Assembly (NCBI GenBank): GCA_028533045.1
Contig: JAQQAP010000023.1
Coordinates: forward strand, 50,280 to 114,279
Reading direction: 5' to 3'
Source of the DNA: Spirochaetales bacterium
GTDB taxonomy: Bacteria > Spirochaetota > Spirochaetia > DSM-2461
DNA length: 64,000 nucleotides
The position numbers and the translations under genes are program-made. How positions within the stretch are numbered: the first letter of the stretch is position 1; each line of letters begins with the position of its first letter. Of this stretch, positions 1 through 8,824 are shown piece by piece. The notes under the pieces were generated by a model. It saw only the letters and a program-made list of their open reading frames with translations. It ran no database searches and was not told the origin of the DNA.

Positions 1-110
1 CCCCAGAGCTTATACTGATCTTCTATCTGTCTTAAAATATCTTTATGCCTGAGAGCTTCTTCGAGGAAAAAACTTTCCGTTCCCTGGGGAACTCGTAATT
101 GTTGACTCAA
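1..110 (-). CDS. hisZ: ATP phosphoribosyltransferase regulatory subunit (HisZ-like), 5' end only
   Basis: Partial gene read leftwards off the window edge. A TTG start at 110-108 is preceded by an AAGGAG Shine-Dalgarno with good spacing. The 36 visible residues (beginning LSQQLRVPQGTESFFLEEAL) match the opening of the class II HisRS-like fold, where a 'P-x-G-T/V-x-x-x-x-x-E-E-A' stretch precedes the first helix. In spirochaetes this pattern is typical of HisZ, the catalytically inactive HisRS paralogue that activates the short form of HisG in histidine synthesis. A true histidyl-tRNA synthetase cannot be excluded because the motif 2/3 region lies outside the window. It sits just downstream of the amidase gene on the same strand. 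Confidence 0.6.
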   Translation of the reverse strand, partial: MSQQLRVPQGTESFFLEEALRHKDILRQIEDQYKLW

Positions 111-156
111 AATATTCTCCTTAATGGTATTTTTATAACTTAAAGAGGGTTAATAA

Positions 157-1596
157 TCAATAAGTCCCGGCGAAATGGAGGAGGGAATCGACAATTTTTT
201 GGGCATCCTGATCGCGCAGCTCTTCGTTGCGCAGGGCCCAGGAGTTGTTGTCGTAATGGACGTTGCGGATTTCCACCAGAACTGCCCCCTCTGTGGCGGG
301 GTTGTTATTGAGCACGTGGACATTCTGTTCCTTGTGATTCAGGCCTGCCGGAAAGTAGTCGTCAAAGGATTCTGCAAAAGTGCGAGACCGCTCTTTTTCG
401 GCTTCTGTAGACCCGTAATAGAGAATCCCGCTCTGCTTAAAACCGCCCGGCGTATTATCGCAGTGAATACTTATGAACAGGGACTTGCGGTTCCCCTCTT
501 CTTCGATGATTTCCCGGGCTGTGACAAGCCGTTTTTCCAGTCCCGACGAACCGCCCCGGGGCCACTCACTCCACTCTCCGGTTCGGTTAAGTGAGGCGGA
601 ATTGTAAACTTCGTTCTTCTCGTTAACAAAGGTGATGGAGGCATCGGGGGTGTGACGGACATGGTGATTGGGGCTGATGATGGTAAGTCCCGTGTCGGCG
701 CCGTGCTGCTGGAGTAGGGCGTAAACTCTCAGGGATATGTCGTAGGCGTATTCGTCTTCTATGACGTAGGCCGAATTTCCGTTGCCGTCAACCGTTTCCA
801 CCACTGCGCCGGGGTCAAGTCCGCCGTGGCCCGGATCTATTACTATTGTCCAGCCCTTAAGATCCCGCGAGAGAAGTCCCGCCCGGTCCACTTCCCGGTC
901 CAGTTTATTGAGAACCTCCCGGGCGAGCCGGTAGTTTTCGGTCGTAGAGGTTTCAGAGAGCTCTCCATAGTCCCGGGAGGGCTGGGTTCTCCGGTCCGGT
1001 TCCCAGTTAAACCAGGGGCCCTGTTCCGGATCTCTATGGGTGTTAACCATGGCTTTGAGTACGTTAACACCCTGGTTAACCTGGGAAAAGAGGGGCAATT
1101 TTAACTCCATCCCCGGGATAATTTTGTCCGAATCCAGTCTGTTAAGCCGGGATAAAGTCTCTGTTGTTGTACTGTAAGCGGACGCTATGGACCAGAGGGA
1201 GTCTCCCTGCTGTACCTCATAGGTTTTGTCTTCGGGAGTAGAGCCGCCGGGAATAATCAGCTTCTGACCAATTTTGATTTTATCTCCCTCTAGATGGTTT
1301 GCTGTTCTTAGTTCAGCTTGAGAAACGTCAGTCTTCATAGATATAAGGGACAGGGAATCACCCGATTTTACAATCCAGAATTCCGTACCGGCCCCCAGGG
1401 GAATAGTCAGTTCATCCCCTTCCTTAATAACGTTCCCTTCCAGGTCGTTTTCTGCCCGGATATCGTCGACGCTTATACCGTATTCCCGGGCCAGAGAGTA
1501 AAGGGTGTCGTATTTTTCCACCCGGTGGACTTCTACAGAGAAGAGTGTAATAGGAAAAAGGAGAAATAGTAAAAATGAAATATAGCGTTGAAACAT
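157..1596 (-). CDS. LysM-repeat N-acetylmuramoyl-L-alanine amidase (Amidase_3)
   Basis: Secreted peptidoglycan amidase of 479 residues. A signal peptide covers about residues 1-20. Three LysM domains follow (about 23-66, 72-115 and 124-167), each with the pattern 'V-x-x-G/Y-D-(S/T)-L-x-x-(I/L)-(A/S)' and ending '(L/I)-x-(I/L)-P'. After a linker comes an Amidase_3 domain from about 249: the zinc ligands are expected at H257 in the DPGHGG motif, an acidic residue near E280-E282, and H378 in SIHCD, with the catalytic Glu at E442. The enzyme would cleave the amide between MurNAc and the stem peptide, a role in cell separation or wall turnover in the periplasm; LysM domains anchor it to glycan. 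All catalytic positions appear intact. Confidence 0.9.
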   Translation of the reverse strand: MFQRYISFLLFLLFPITLFSVEVHRVEKYDTLYSLAREYGISVDDIRAENDLEGNVIKEGDELTIPLGAGTEFWIVKSGDSLSLISMKTDVSQAELRTANHLEGDKIKIGQKLIIPGGSTPEDKTYEVQQGDSLWSIASAYSTTTETLSRLNRLDSDKIIPGMELKLPLFSQVNQGVNVLKAMVNTHRDPEQGPWFNWEPDRRTQPSRDYGELSETSTTENYRLAREVLNKLDREVDRAGLLSRDLKGWTIVIDPGHGGLDPGAVVETVDGNGNSAYVIEDEYAYDISLRVYALLQQHGADTGLTIISPNHHVRHTPDASITFVNEKNEVYNSASLNRTGEWSEWPRGGSSGLEKRLVTAREIIEEEGNRKSLFISIHCDNTPGGFKQSGILYYGSTEAEKERSRTFAESFDDYFPAGLNHKEQNVHVLNNNPATEGAVLVEIRNVHYDNNSWALRNEELRDQDAQKIVDSLLHFAGTY

Positions 1597-1669
1597 GGGT
1601 CCCCCGGTCGTGCTAATCGAATAGTCCTATTTACTTATCGAAAAAAAGAGGGCCATGGTTAAGGGAAAG

Positions 1670-1698
1670 TTGACAAGGGAGCCCGGCTTGATTAAGTT
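1670..1698 (+). promoter_or_regulatory. Putative sigma-70 promoter of the flavoprotein gene
   Basis: TTGACA at 1670-1675 and TAAGTT at 1693-1698 are separated by 17 bases. The start codon used here (1719) is about 20 bases downstream. The -35 is a consensus match, the -10 is weak. Confidence 0.5.
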
Positions 1699-1718
1699 TG
1701 ATAGTCGGAAGGTGTTAT

Positions 1719-2933
1719 ATGGACCGGAAAAACAGTTCCCAGAAAAAAGCGGCCCTCATCGGAGCGGGCCCGGCGGGGCTTTTTGCTGCCGATTGCCTCA
1801 TTAGGGCCGGATTTGAAGTAGATATTTATGACCGCCATGAAAGGGCGGGAGGAAAATTTCTTTTGGCCGGGAAGTCGGGATTGAATATTACCAATGATGA
1901 AAATCCAACAGTTATGGCAGAACGTTATGGGGTGAATGAGCTTCTCTTTCGCTCCCTTCTGGAAGGTTTTTCTTCTGATGACCTTCGGGACTGGCTAAAG
2001 GCTATGGATGTTGAGACATTCCGGGGAAACGGTGGTAAAATTTTCCCCAAAGACATTAGTCCCGGGGAGATTCTCCTGCTCTGGCTGGACCGTTTGGAAA
2101 AAAGCGGCTCCTTTCACTATCATGGCCGCTGTGAGTGGATAGGCTGGAAGGGGGGTAAGCCTCTTCTATCGCAGGAGGGGAAAGATGTTTCTTTGAACCG
2201 AATTCCGCTCCTCTTTGCCTTGGGGGGAGGCAGCTGGACCGGCAGCAAGTCCTGGCCTGACTTTTTTGAAGCTCAGGAGATAGGTTTGACCCCTTTTAAA
2301 CCGATGAACTGCTCCTTTCGTGTTGACTGGTCCGACCGCTTTAACCGGGACCATTGGGATCGCCCGGTGAAAAATGTGGCCTTGAAGCGAGGGGACGTGA
2401 CAAGACGAGGAGATCTTCTTCTGACTAAAGAGGGAATAGAAGGAGGGCCGGTTTACTGGTTTTCCCTGCCTTTGAGAGAGGCCCTGGAGGAAGAGGGGGA
2501 AGCTGTTCTTTATGCTGACTTAATGCCCGATTTATCCCGGGAGGATTTGGAACTCTTGTTAACTAAAAAATCCCGGAAAAAAAGTCTCTCCTCCTATTTA
2601 AAGGGTACAATGAAACTGCCACCGGAAAAATTGTCTCTTCTTATGGAATTCACTACCCCGGAGGAAAGAGTGAGCCCCGCCCTTCTGGCCGGGAAAATCA
2701 AACTACTTCCTCTCAGGTTAACCGGTACGGGAAGTCTGGAGCGGGCCATTTCCACTTCCGGAGGAATTAGCATGGACTCCCTCGATGAGTTTCTCATGAT
2801 AAAGAGTCTTCCCGGATACTTTGTTGCCGGGGAAATGGCCGACTGGGAAGCTCCCACCGGAGGCTACCTCCTGCAGGGCTGTTTTGCCACGGCCTACCGG
2901 GCGGCGGAAGGAATGAAGAGGTTTTGCCTGTGA
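1719..2933 (+). CDS. NAD(P)/FAD-dependent oxidoreductase, HI0933/PP_4765-type flavoprotein
   Basis: A 404-residue cytoplasmic flavoprotein of the HI0933-like family, closest in pattern to the PP_4765 (TIGR03862) branch. The N-terminus carries the FAD-binding GxGxxG signature (GAGPAG, residues 15-20) and an acidic strand end; 'GKSGLNITN' follows near residue 55, and the C-terminus has the family hallmark GGYLLQGCFATAYRAAEG. The substrate is unknown for the family. The ATG at 1719 was preferred to a TTG at 1698 because GGAAGG lies six bases before it. The 3' end overlaps the next gene by four bases, so the two are likely co-transcribed and translationally coupled. Confidence 0.85.
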   Translation: MDRKNSSQKKAALIGAGPAGLFAADCLIRAGFEVDIYDRHERAGGKFLLAGKSGLNITNDENPTVMAERYGVNELLFRSLLEGFSSDDLRDWLKAMDVETFRGNGGKIFPKDISPGEILLLWLDRLEKSGSFHYHGRCEWIGWKGGKPLLSQEGKDVSLNRIPLLFALGGGSWTGSKSWPDFFEAQEIGLTPFKPMNCSFRVDWSDRFNRDHWDRPVKNVALKRGDVTRRGDLLLTKEGIEGGPVYWFSLPLREALEEEGEAVLYADLMPDLSREDLELLLTKKSRKKSLSSYLKGTMKLPPEKLSLLMEFTTPEERVSPALLAGKIKLLPLRLTGTGSLERAISTSGGISMDSLDEFLMIKSLPGYFVAGEMADWEAPTGGYLLQGCFATAYRAAEGMKRFCL

Positions 2934-4363
2934 AAAGGGCCTTTATTATTTGCTTTTTACTCTTTCCCTTTCTCCTTTTCGCCGATGAAGTGAGGGTGGA
3001 AGCGCTGGAATTTTGGCAGAATGCCTCTGAATGGCCCGATGAATTAAGGGTAGACCAACTCGTCCAATCCTCTCTTGTGGCTTCGGGGATAGAGGAAGAT
3101 TTACTGCCCTCCTATTCGGAACGGCTTAATTCGATCCTCGAAGAATACCGCCGGGATTTTCTGCCTTTACAAAGCGGGTTGAACGAGCGGGAACTGGGCG
3201 AGGCTATCCTTCACTGGATGCATGAGACCCTCCTCACCGGCCGTTATATTACCGATCAGACCCGGATAGATGTCCTTCTGGACCGGGGCGACTACAACTG
3301 TGTTTCTTCCGCTGTCATTTATCTTATACTGACCCGCGCCGCCGGCCTTGAAACGGCCGGAGAAGAAACCACGGACCACGCTTTTTGTACTTTAGCCCTT
3401 CCCGGTGAGTCGGTGGATATAGAAACCACCACTCTTTTAGGGTTTGATCCGGGCACGAAAAAAGAATTCTCCCAATCCTTTTCGGGGCAGACCGGCTTTG
3501 CCTACGTTGAACCCGGCGATTATAGGCGCAGGAAACCGGCCTCCGACAAAAAGATGATTAGCCTGATCCTTCAAAACCGCATTGCCCTCTATCAGCGCCG
3601 GGGGCAGTACGGCGAAGCGGTGGGCCCGGCTGTGGACCGATGGTTTTTCCTCCCCAACGAAACAAACCGGAACGATATGAACGACGCCTTTCGCAATAGG
3701 GTATCCCTTCTGAACGGCCGGGGACGTTATACGGAAGCGATTGATTTTCTTCTTCCCCTGTCGGAAGAGCTGGGACTGATTGAAGAGAATCGGGACTTGA
3801 TTGGCGTCCTGGTCCTTAATCAGCTTATTTCCCTCCTGAATCAGAACCTGACCGATGAGGGCGAAGCTTACCTGGCTGAGTGGGGCAGCTGGTTGAGTCC
3901 CGATCAGATTAAAGAACAAAAAAAAGTGATTAATGAAAGACGGGCTCAAACTGCCGTGGACCGGGAGAGCTACCCCGAGGCCCTGGCTACCATTCGAACT
4001 ATGAAGGGGGAGGGCACTCTTTCCGTGGCCCGCTCGGACGAGCTGATTACCTGGCTCCATCAGAATAGGGCTATTGAGATTCTTAATGGCGGCGGGGCGA
4101 ATAGAGAAGAGAGCCACCTTGAGGTGATCGATTTTTTTGACTCCCTCCCCGCAGAGGAACGGGATCTACGGGGAATTACCGATCATCGTGCCCGCTATCT
4201 GAACAATTGGGCCGTCCTAATTCACAATCGCTTTGCCGATCTTGTAAACGGTCAAAAATATGACGAAGCGGAAGCCCTGCTGAATGAGGCTTTGGAGCGG
4301 GGCGGAACTATTAAAATGCTGCTGGACGACAGGGCTTTACTCCAAAGAATCCGTTCCCGGTAA
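2930..4363 (+). CDS. Secreted transglutaminase-fold protein with TPR-like C-terminus
   Basis: About 477 residues with a signal peptide (hydrophobic residues 4-18, cleavage near FADEV). The region 90-175 resembles a transglutaminase-like cysteine-protease fold: C124 in GDYNCVSSA, H150 in TTDHAFC and D163 in VDIETT have the spacing of a Cys-His-Asp triad. The C-terminal half is helical with TPR-like spacing but no clear consensus. The GTG at 2930 was chosen because it overlaps the upstream stop in a GTGA arrangement and GAAGAGG precedes it; a TTG six bases earlier is also possible. The substrate is unknown. It resembles conserved spirochaetal secreted proteins rather than a named enzyme. Confidence 0.6.
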   Translation: MKRAFIICFLLFPFLLFADEVRVEALEFWQNASEWPDELRVDQLVQSSLVASGIEEDLLPSYSERLNSILEEYRRDFLPLQSGLNERELGEAILHWMHETLLTGRYITDQTRIDVLLDRGDYNCVSSAVIYLILTRAAGLETAGEETTDHAFCTLALPGESVDIETTTLLGFDPGTKKEFSQSFSGQTGFAYVEPGDYRRRKPASDKKMISLILQNRIALYQRRGQYGEAVGPAVDRWFFLPNETNRNDMNDAFRNRVSLLNGRGRYTEAIDFLLPLSEELGLIEENRDLIGVLVLNQLISLLNQNLTDEGEAYLAEWGSWLSPDQIKEQKKVINERRAQTAVDRESYPEALATIRTMKGEGTLSVARSDELITWLHQNRAIEILNGGGANREESHLEVIDFFDSLPAEERDLRGITDHRARYLNNWAVLIHNRFADLVNGQKYDEAEALLNEALERGGTIKMLLDDRALLQRIRSR

Positions 4364-4391
4364 AGAATTTAAGTGTTTTTTGTATTTTCTA

Positions 4392-4419
4392 TGTTTTTTT
4401 TAACTCTTCGTGCTATAGT
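4392..4419 (+). promoter_or_regulatory. Candidate promoter upstream of rfbC
   Basis: TATAGT at 4414-4419 lies downstream of a run of eight T. No good -35 hexamer is visible. The promoter region of the GGDEF-like gene at 8320-8343 has the same layout (T-run, then GC(T)TATA), so the two rhamnose units may share a promoter type. This is weak evidence. Confidence 0.3.
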
Positions 4420-4469
4420 TCAGGGAACAAAAACAATTCAAATATAAAAGTGAAAATCAGGAGAGACAG

Positions 4470-5027
4470 TTGCCATTCACCTTTCATAAAGTTGATTCAA
4501 TTGAAGGTCCGGTCATCGTAGAACCGGCCGTATTTGCCGATAGTCGGGGGTATTTCCTCGAATCCTTCCGCAAGGACCAGTTCGCTCAGAACGGTATTGC
4601 CGAAGATTTCTTGCAGGACAATCACTCCCTTTCCTCCAAAGGAACCCTGAGAGGCCTTCATTTTCAAACCGACCCTGCCGCCCAGGGAAAGCTGGTTTCG
4701 GTTATTACAGGAGCCGTTTGGGATGTGGCAGTGGATCTTAGAAAAGGTTCTCCTACCTTTGGGAAATGGTTTGGCGTGGAACTGAGCGGGGAAAATCACA
4801 GGATGTTTTATATTCCCCCCGGATTTGCCCACGGCTTTCTGACTTTGGAAGACAATACCCATTTTGTTTATAAATGTACCGCCTACTACTCTCCCGAACA
4901 TGACGGGGGGATTCGCTGGAACGATCCCGATTTGGCTATTGACTGGCCCGGTAATGTGGAACCCCTTGTTTCCGATAAGGACGGGACACTTCCTTTTCTG
5001 GCCGATTGGCAGAAGGAGCAGGGCTGA
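4470..5027 (+). CDS. rfbC: dTDP-4-dehydrorhamnose 3,5-epimerase
   Basis: RmlC, 185 residues, the usual length. It epimerises C3 and C5 of dTDP-4-keto-6-deoxyglucose in dTDP-L-rhamnose synthesis. Family landmarks are the RGLHFQ motif with catalytic His at 64, 'IPPGFAHGFLTL' in the cupin barrel and the 'KCTAYYSPEHDGGIRWNDP' stretch that holds the catalytic Tyr. The TTG start at 4470 is preceded by AGGAGA at a workable distance. The gene is first in rfbC-rfbD-rfbB: its stop overlaps the next start by one base. Confidence 0.95.
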   Translation: MPFTFHKVDSIEGPVIVEPAVFADSRGYFLESFRKDQFAQNGIAEDFLQDNHSLSSKGTLRGLHFQTDPAAQGKLVSVITGAVWDVAVDLRKGSPTFGKWFGVELSGENHRMFYIPPGFAHGFLTLEDNTHFVYKCTAYYSPEHDGGIRWNDPDLAIDWPGNVEPLVSDKDGTLPFLADWQKEQG

Positions 5028-5893
5028 TGATCTGGCTTATGGGCGCCAAGGGCATGTTGGGGCAGGAGATTGCCGGTAAATTTGAAGAGAAGGGATTGGC
5101 CTTTACCGCCACCGACCGGGAAACGGATATAACCAATCTTCAGATTCTCCGTGATTTTACTACTGGCAAGGGTATTAGCTGGATTGTGAACTGTTCCGCC
5201 TACACAGCTGTGGATAAGGCGGAGGAAGAGAAGGACCTTGCCTACCTTATTAATGAGACCGGAGTCAAAAACATCGGAATAGTAGCGGCGGAGCTGAATG
5301 TTCCCGTTATCCACGTTTCCACCGATTATGTTTTCCCCGGGACAAAGGACGAGGCTTTGACCGAAGAGGAGCCTACCGGTCCCGAATCGGTCTATGGAGA
5401 AAGCAAACTGGCAGGAGAAAAGGCTCTTCTTAAGGAGAATCCCTGCAGTTTTATTATCCGTACGGCCTGGCTTTACGGTAAAATGGGGAATAACTTTGTT
5501 TACACCATGCTTCGTTTGATGAAGGATCGGGACAGTCTTAAGATTGTGGACGACCAAATCGGTTCACCCACCTGGACCGGCGATCTGGCCGACTTAATGG
5601 TTAAGGTCATTGTATCCGATTCAAAAAACTATGGAATTTATCACTTCTCCGGTGAAGGGCAGACCAGCTGGTACGGTTTTGCCAAAGAAATTTACCGTCA
5701 GGGACAGGAGCGGGGCCTATTAACAAAAGAGTGCAGCCTGAATCCCTGTACCAGCGATGAGTATCCCACTCCCGCAAAAAGGCCTGCCTTCTCCCTTCTT
5801 TCCAAGAAGAAGGTGAAAGATACATTTGGAATGACCGTTCCCTCCTGGGAAGAGAGTTTAGATAGTTTTTTGGAAAAAGGAATAGCAGAATGA
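5027..5893 (+). CDS. rfbD: dTDP-4-dehydrorhamnose reductase
   Basis: RmlD, 288 residues. It reduces dTDP-4-keto-L-rhamnose to dTDP-L-rhamnose with NAD(P)H. The Rossmann GxxGxxG is at the N-terminus (GAKGMLG); 'HVSTDYVFPG' and the YxxxK catalytic pair in VYGESKLAGE mark it as an extended SDR. The ATG at 5027 is preceded by AGAAGGAG and overlaps the rfbC stop (TGATGA layout). Its last four bases overlap rfbB. Confidence 0.93.
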   Translation: MIWLMGAKGMLGQEIAGKFEEKGLAFTATDRETDITNLQILRDFTTGKGISWIVNCSAYTAVDKAEEEKDLAYLINETGVKNIGIVAAELNVPVIHVSTDYVFPGTKDEALTEEEPTGPESVYGESKLAGEKALLKENPCSFIIRTAWLYGKMGNNFVYTMLRLMKDRDSLKIVDDQIGSPTWTGDLADLMVKVIVSDSKNYGIYHFSGEGQTSWYGFAKEIYRQGQERGLLTKECSLNPCTSDEYPTPAKRPAFSLLSKKKVKDTFGMTVPSWEESLDSFLEKGIAE

Positions 5894-6960
5894 GAAAACT
5901 GACAAATATTATGGTAACCGGCGGGGCCGGATTCATCGGGGCCAATTTTATTAACTGGCTCTTTAAGGGGACCGATTTTTCCGGTCGAATTATTAACTTT
6001 GACAAGCTGACCTATGCGGGTAACCCGGAAAGCCTCAAGGCCGTGGACGAAACCCATGGGGGAGAGCGTTACTTTCTCGTACAGGGTGATATTTGTGACC
6101 GGGCCAAGGTAGAGGAAACTCTCAAAGCCTACGACATCGATACGATTATCCATTTTGCTGCCGAAAGCCATGTGGATCGTTCTATCGAAGGTCCGGAAGT
6201 GTTTGTTCAGACCAATGTGATGGGAACCTTTACCCTCCTTGATGCCGCCCGACATTACTGGGGCGACAGGGAAGGCGTTCTTTTTCACCATGTTAGTACC
6301 GATGAAGTGTACGGTTCTTTGGGAGAAACGGGATTTTTCTATGAAACCACTCCCTACGATCCCCGAAGTGCTTACTCCGCTTCAAAAGCCTCTTCCGATC
6401 ACCTGGTGCGCTCCTACTACCATACCTACGGTCTTCCCATTACTCTTAGTAACTGTTCTAATAACTACGGGCCTCTCCAGTTTCCGGAAAAACTGATTCC
6501 CGTTATCATCGAGAATATTCTGAATGAAAGAAACCTACCCGTATACGGTGATGGTAAGAATATTCGTGACTGGCTTTTTGTAGAAGACCATAACAGTGCC
6601 GTATGGGAAATTGTTAACCGGGGTAAAACGGGTGAGTCCTACAACATCGGGGGAGAAAACGAGTGGGAGAATATTCAGCTCGTTCATAAACTCTGTGAAC
6701 TGATGGCGGAAAAGCAGGGTAAGGATAAGGATTACTTCAAAAAACTTATTACCTTTGTGAAAGACCGTCCCGGACACGACCGGCGCTACGCCATTAACTG
6801 TGACAAACTCAAGAATGAACTGGGTTGGAAGCAGAGTCTGGACTTTGCGGAAGGATTGAACAAGACCGTCGATTGGTATCTGGAAAACCGCGAGTGGGTA
6901 GAACGGGTGCAAAGCGGGGAATACCGCAAGTGGATGGAGATTAACTACTCCGAACGTTAA
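5890..6960 (+). CDS. rfbB: dTDP-glucose 4,6-dehydratase
   Basis: RmlB, 356 residues, an extended SDR. It converts dTDP-glucose to dTDP-4-keto-6-deoxyglucose, the second step of dTDP-L-rhamnose synthesis. The NAD-binding TGGAGFIG motif is near the N-terminus, followed by 'FAAESHVDRSI', 'STDEVYGS' (catalytic Asp/Glu region) and YSASKASSDH with the YxxxK pair. ATGA overlap with rfbD shows translational coupling. The gene converges on the phosphoesterase gene with only five bases between stops. Confidence 0.95.
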   Translation: MRKLTNIMVTGGAGFIGANFINWLFKGTDFSGRIINFDKLTYAGNPESLKAVDETHGGERYFLVQGDICDRAKVEETLKAYDIDTIIHFAAESHVDRSIEGPEVFVQTNVMGTFTLLDAARHYWGDREGVLFHHVSTDEVYGSLGETGFFYETTPYDPRSAYSASKASSDHLVRSYYHTYGLPITLSNCSNNYGPLQFPEKLIPVIIENILNERNLPVYGDGKNIRDWLFVEDHNSAVWEIVNRGKTGESYNIGGENEWENIQLVHKLCELMAEKQGKDKDYFKKLITFVKDRPGHDRRYAINCDKLKNELGWKQSLDFAEGLNKTVDWYLENREWVERVQSGEYRKWMEINYSER

Positions 6961-6965
6961 AAGAT

Positions 6966-8267
6966 TCAGGGCAGGGGGGTCCACTCTCCTGTCCTAAGAT
7001 CAATTTCTATACTGCGGTCATCGGGAGGCAGGTCGGTCATTCTCCCCTCGTAGTATTTTTTTCCTGCCCTAAGGGCTAATTTACCCCAAAGAGAGAGCCC
7101 TTTTGGCTTTTCCGGCTGATCTGCGCGGTTTTCATTCCCCCCGTAATGGTTCAATAGGACATTACTTACATAGTCCGAAATAGCTTCCCTGTCTTTTTTA
7201 TTTACTTTATAACGAGCGAGAAAGGTGTTGGAGAAGCGGTAAATACTTTCATAGCTTAAGCGGCGGCCTTCTCCCTCTAGTATATTGTCTTCAAGGGACT
7301 TACCCGTAATTGTTATTGTTGAACCACCAGCTTCCAGAAGGCGATAGGCAAAGGGCCAGGATATAAGAGCTCCCGTTTCCACATCAAAGATAGTTTCATC
7401 ATAAGATTGATGGGAAACAATATCCTGAGCGTGGTAATGACCGGTAAAAACAAGATTGACACCATAGGCCTGGAGCAGTTCTCGTAATTCTTCCCTGTTT
7501 TTTAAGGCCATTTCCTTCTCTTTTCCCTGGCCGGGAAAATGGTCCAGCAAAGGGTGGTGCATATAGAGGATAAGGGCATCCCCTCTTGCTGCAGCCTGAT
7601 GTAATTCGGTCTTGAGCCAGACCATTGTTTCATCCCGAATATAACCATATCCCTCTCCGTAGACGCAGCTATCAAGGCCAAGGATAGTGAGTCCTTCAAC
7701 CGGTCGGGCTGTATAGCTCAAAGAGTAGAGGTCTCGGTTTAAGGCTTGATTGTATCCGAAATCTTCGTAAAGGGTTAGGAACTCCCCCGCGCTAAGTGAT
7801 TCGGTTGGGTAGGCGCGGTCGCCTAAAAATGATCGGGCGTAGGGATGGTCTATATCATGGTTCCCGGGAATGACAAATACTTCTGTCCCCTCTTCTTCCA
7901 AAAGTTTAAAATATCGGGCTAAATCTATATGGCTCTGCCTTTCTCCGTCGTTGGTAAGGTCTCCCGGTACAATAATGAAGTCCGGTGCTTCCGAGGCGGC
8001 TTTCTCGGCAAATCCCGCAAGAATTTCGGCCCCCTGTCCCGTAAGGTTTCCTTTTTTCCACAGAAGGTGATTGTTGAAGGCTTTTCCCTCGTTAAAGAGA
8101 TCGCCCGATAAATAGTGTGGGTCGGTCATGACAAGAAAGCGGCAATCGGGAAAGGTCTTGCTTGTTTTTTCCAGGATGGTATATTCCTGCTTTGAGGCAC
8201 AGGAAAAAAAAAGAATTAAACAAATGAAAGGAACAACGCCTTTTAACCGAATACTCATAGTCGGCAT
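6966..8267 (-). CDS. Calcineurin-like metallophosphoesterase lipoprotein
   Basis: A 433-residue exported phosphoesterase. The N-terminus has a lipoprotein signal (lipobox LFFSC, Cys about 23). Metal-binding motifs of the calcineurin superfamily run in order: DPHYLSGD, VPGDLTNDG, IPGNHDID, YMHHPLLDH and FTGHYHAQD; these supply all expected Asp, Asn and His ligands. The substrate cannot be read from sequence; secreted phosphoesterases of this kind act on phosphate monoesters or diesters. The gene separates the two rhamnose units and lies on the opposite strand. The start is uncertain between 8267 and an ATG three codons later; neither has a strong Shine-Dalgarno. Confidence 0.82.
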   Translation of the reverse strand: MPTMSIRLKGVVPFICLILFFSCASKQEYTILEKTSKTFPDCRFLVMTDPHYLSGDLFNEGKAFNNHLLWKKGNLTGQGAEILAGFAEKAASEAPDFIIVPGDLTNDGERQSHIDLARYFKLLEEEGTEVFVIPGNHDIDHPYARSFLGDRAYPTESLSAGEFLTLYEDFGYNQALNRDLYSLSYTARPVEGLTILGLDSCVYGEGYGYIRDETMVWLKTELHQAAARGDALILYMHHPLLDHFPGQGKEKEMALKNREELRELLQAYGVNLVFTGHYHAQDIVSHQSYDETIFDVETGALISWPFAYRLLEAGGSTITITGKSLEDNILEGEGRRLSYESIYRFSNTFLARYKVNKKDREAISDYVSNVLLNHYGGNENRADQPEKPKGLSLWGKLALRAGKKYYEGRMTDLPPDDRSIEIDLRTGEWTPLP

Positions 8268-8383
8268 GTTATCATAAAAAAAAGAGAAAAAAATTAAAAA
8301 ATTGTAATCTTAGGCTGTTTTTTTTTGCAAGTTGCGCTATATTTGTGGAATTAGTGAAGAATATAAGGGAGAGTGTTGTTTAA

Positions 8384-8824
8384 ATGAAGATCACAAAGGG
8401 GACAAACTACGATAAGGAAAGTTGGAAGCCGCTCAGTATCTTTTGTGCCAATCAGAAAGAGAAGGATGACATCTATTCAAGCAACAGCTTTTCCCGCGTA
8501 ATCAATTATGAGAGACAGAGAGCAAAGAGGAATGAATCAACCTTTGCCCTTGTATCCTGTTCATTTGGTGAAAACGATGAAAACAGGAGCGGTCTTAAGC
8601 GATATCTTGACTGTGTAAAGAAGACAGTGCGATCGGTAGATCATATCGGTTGGAGAGGGGACGGTCATGTAGGCATCCTTCTTCCCTGTACTACCCGTGA
8701 CGGGGCGGAACAGTTTCTTAATAAAATCAACTCTTTTTCCGGCGTGGCTCGTCAGCCCGTTTCTTACCGGATTGAAACATATAACGGAGAGCGAGAAATC
8801 GCCCGTACAGCACAGGAACTCTAA
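8384..8824 (+). CDS. GGDEF-fold-like small protein of the polysaccharide unit
   Basis: A 146-residue soluble protein whose core (about 30-135) has the outline of a nucleotide-cyclase (GGDEF) fold: '[14 protein letters not shown]', then '[19 protein letters not shown]' and 'T-R-D-G-A-E-Q-F-L'. The GG(D/E)EF active loop is replaced by 'WRGDGHVG', so diguanylate cyclase activity is unlikely. Such degenerate domains often accompany exopolysaccharide genes and may bind a regulator; that role is inferred. GGGAGAG precedes the ATG, and its stop overlaps the rfbA start by one base. Confidence 0.6.
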   Translation: MKITKGTNYDKESWKPLSIFCANQKEKDDIYSSNSFSRVINYERQRAKRNESTFALVSCSFGENDENRSGLKRYLDCVKKTVRSVDHIGWRGDGHVGILLPCTTRDGAEQFLNKINSFSGVARQPVSYRIETYNGEREIARTAQEL

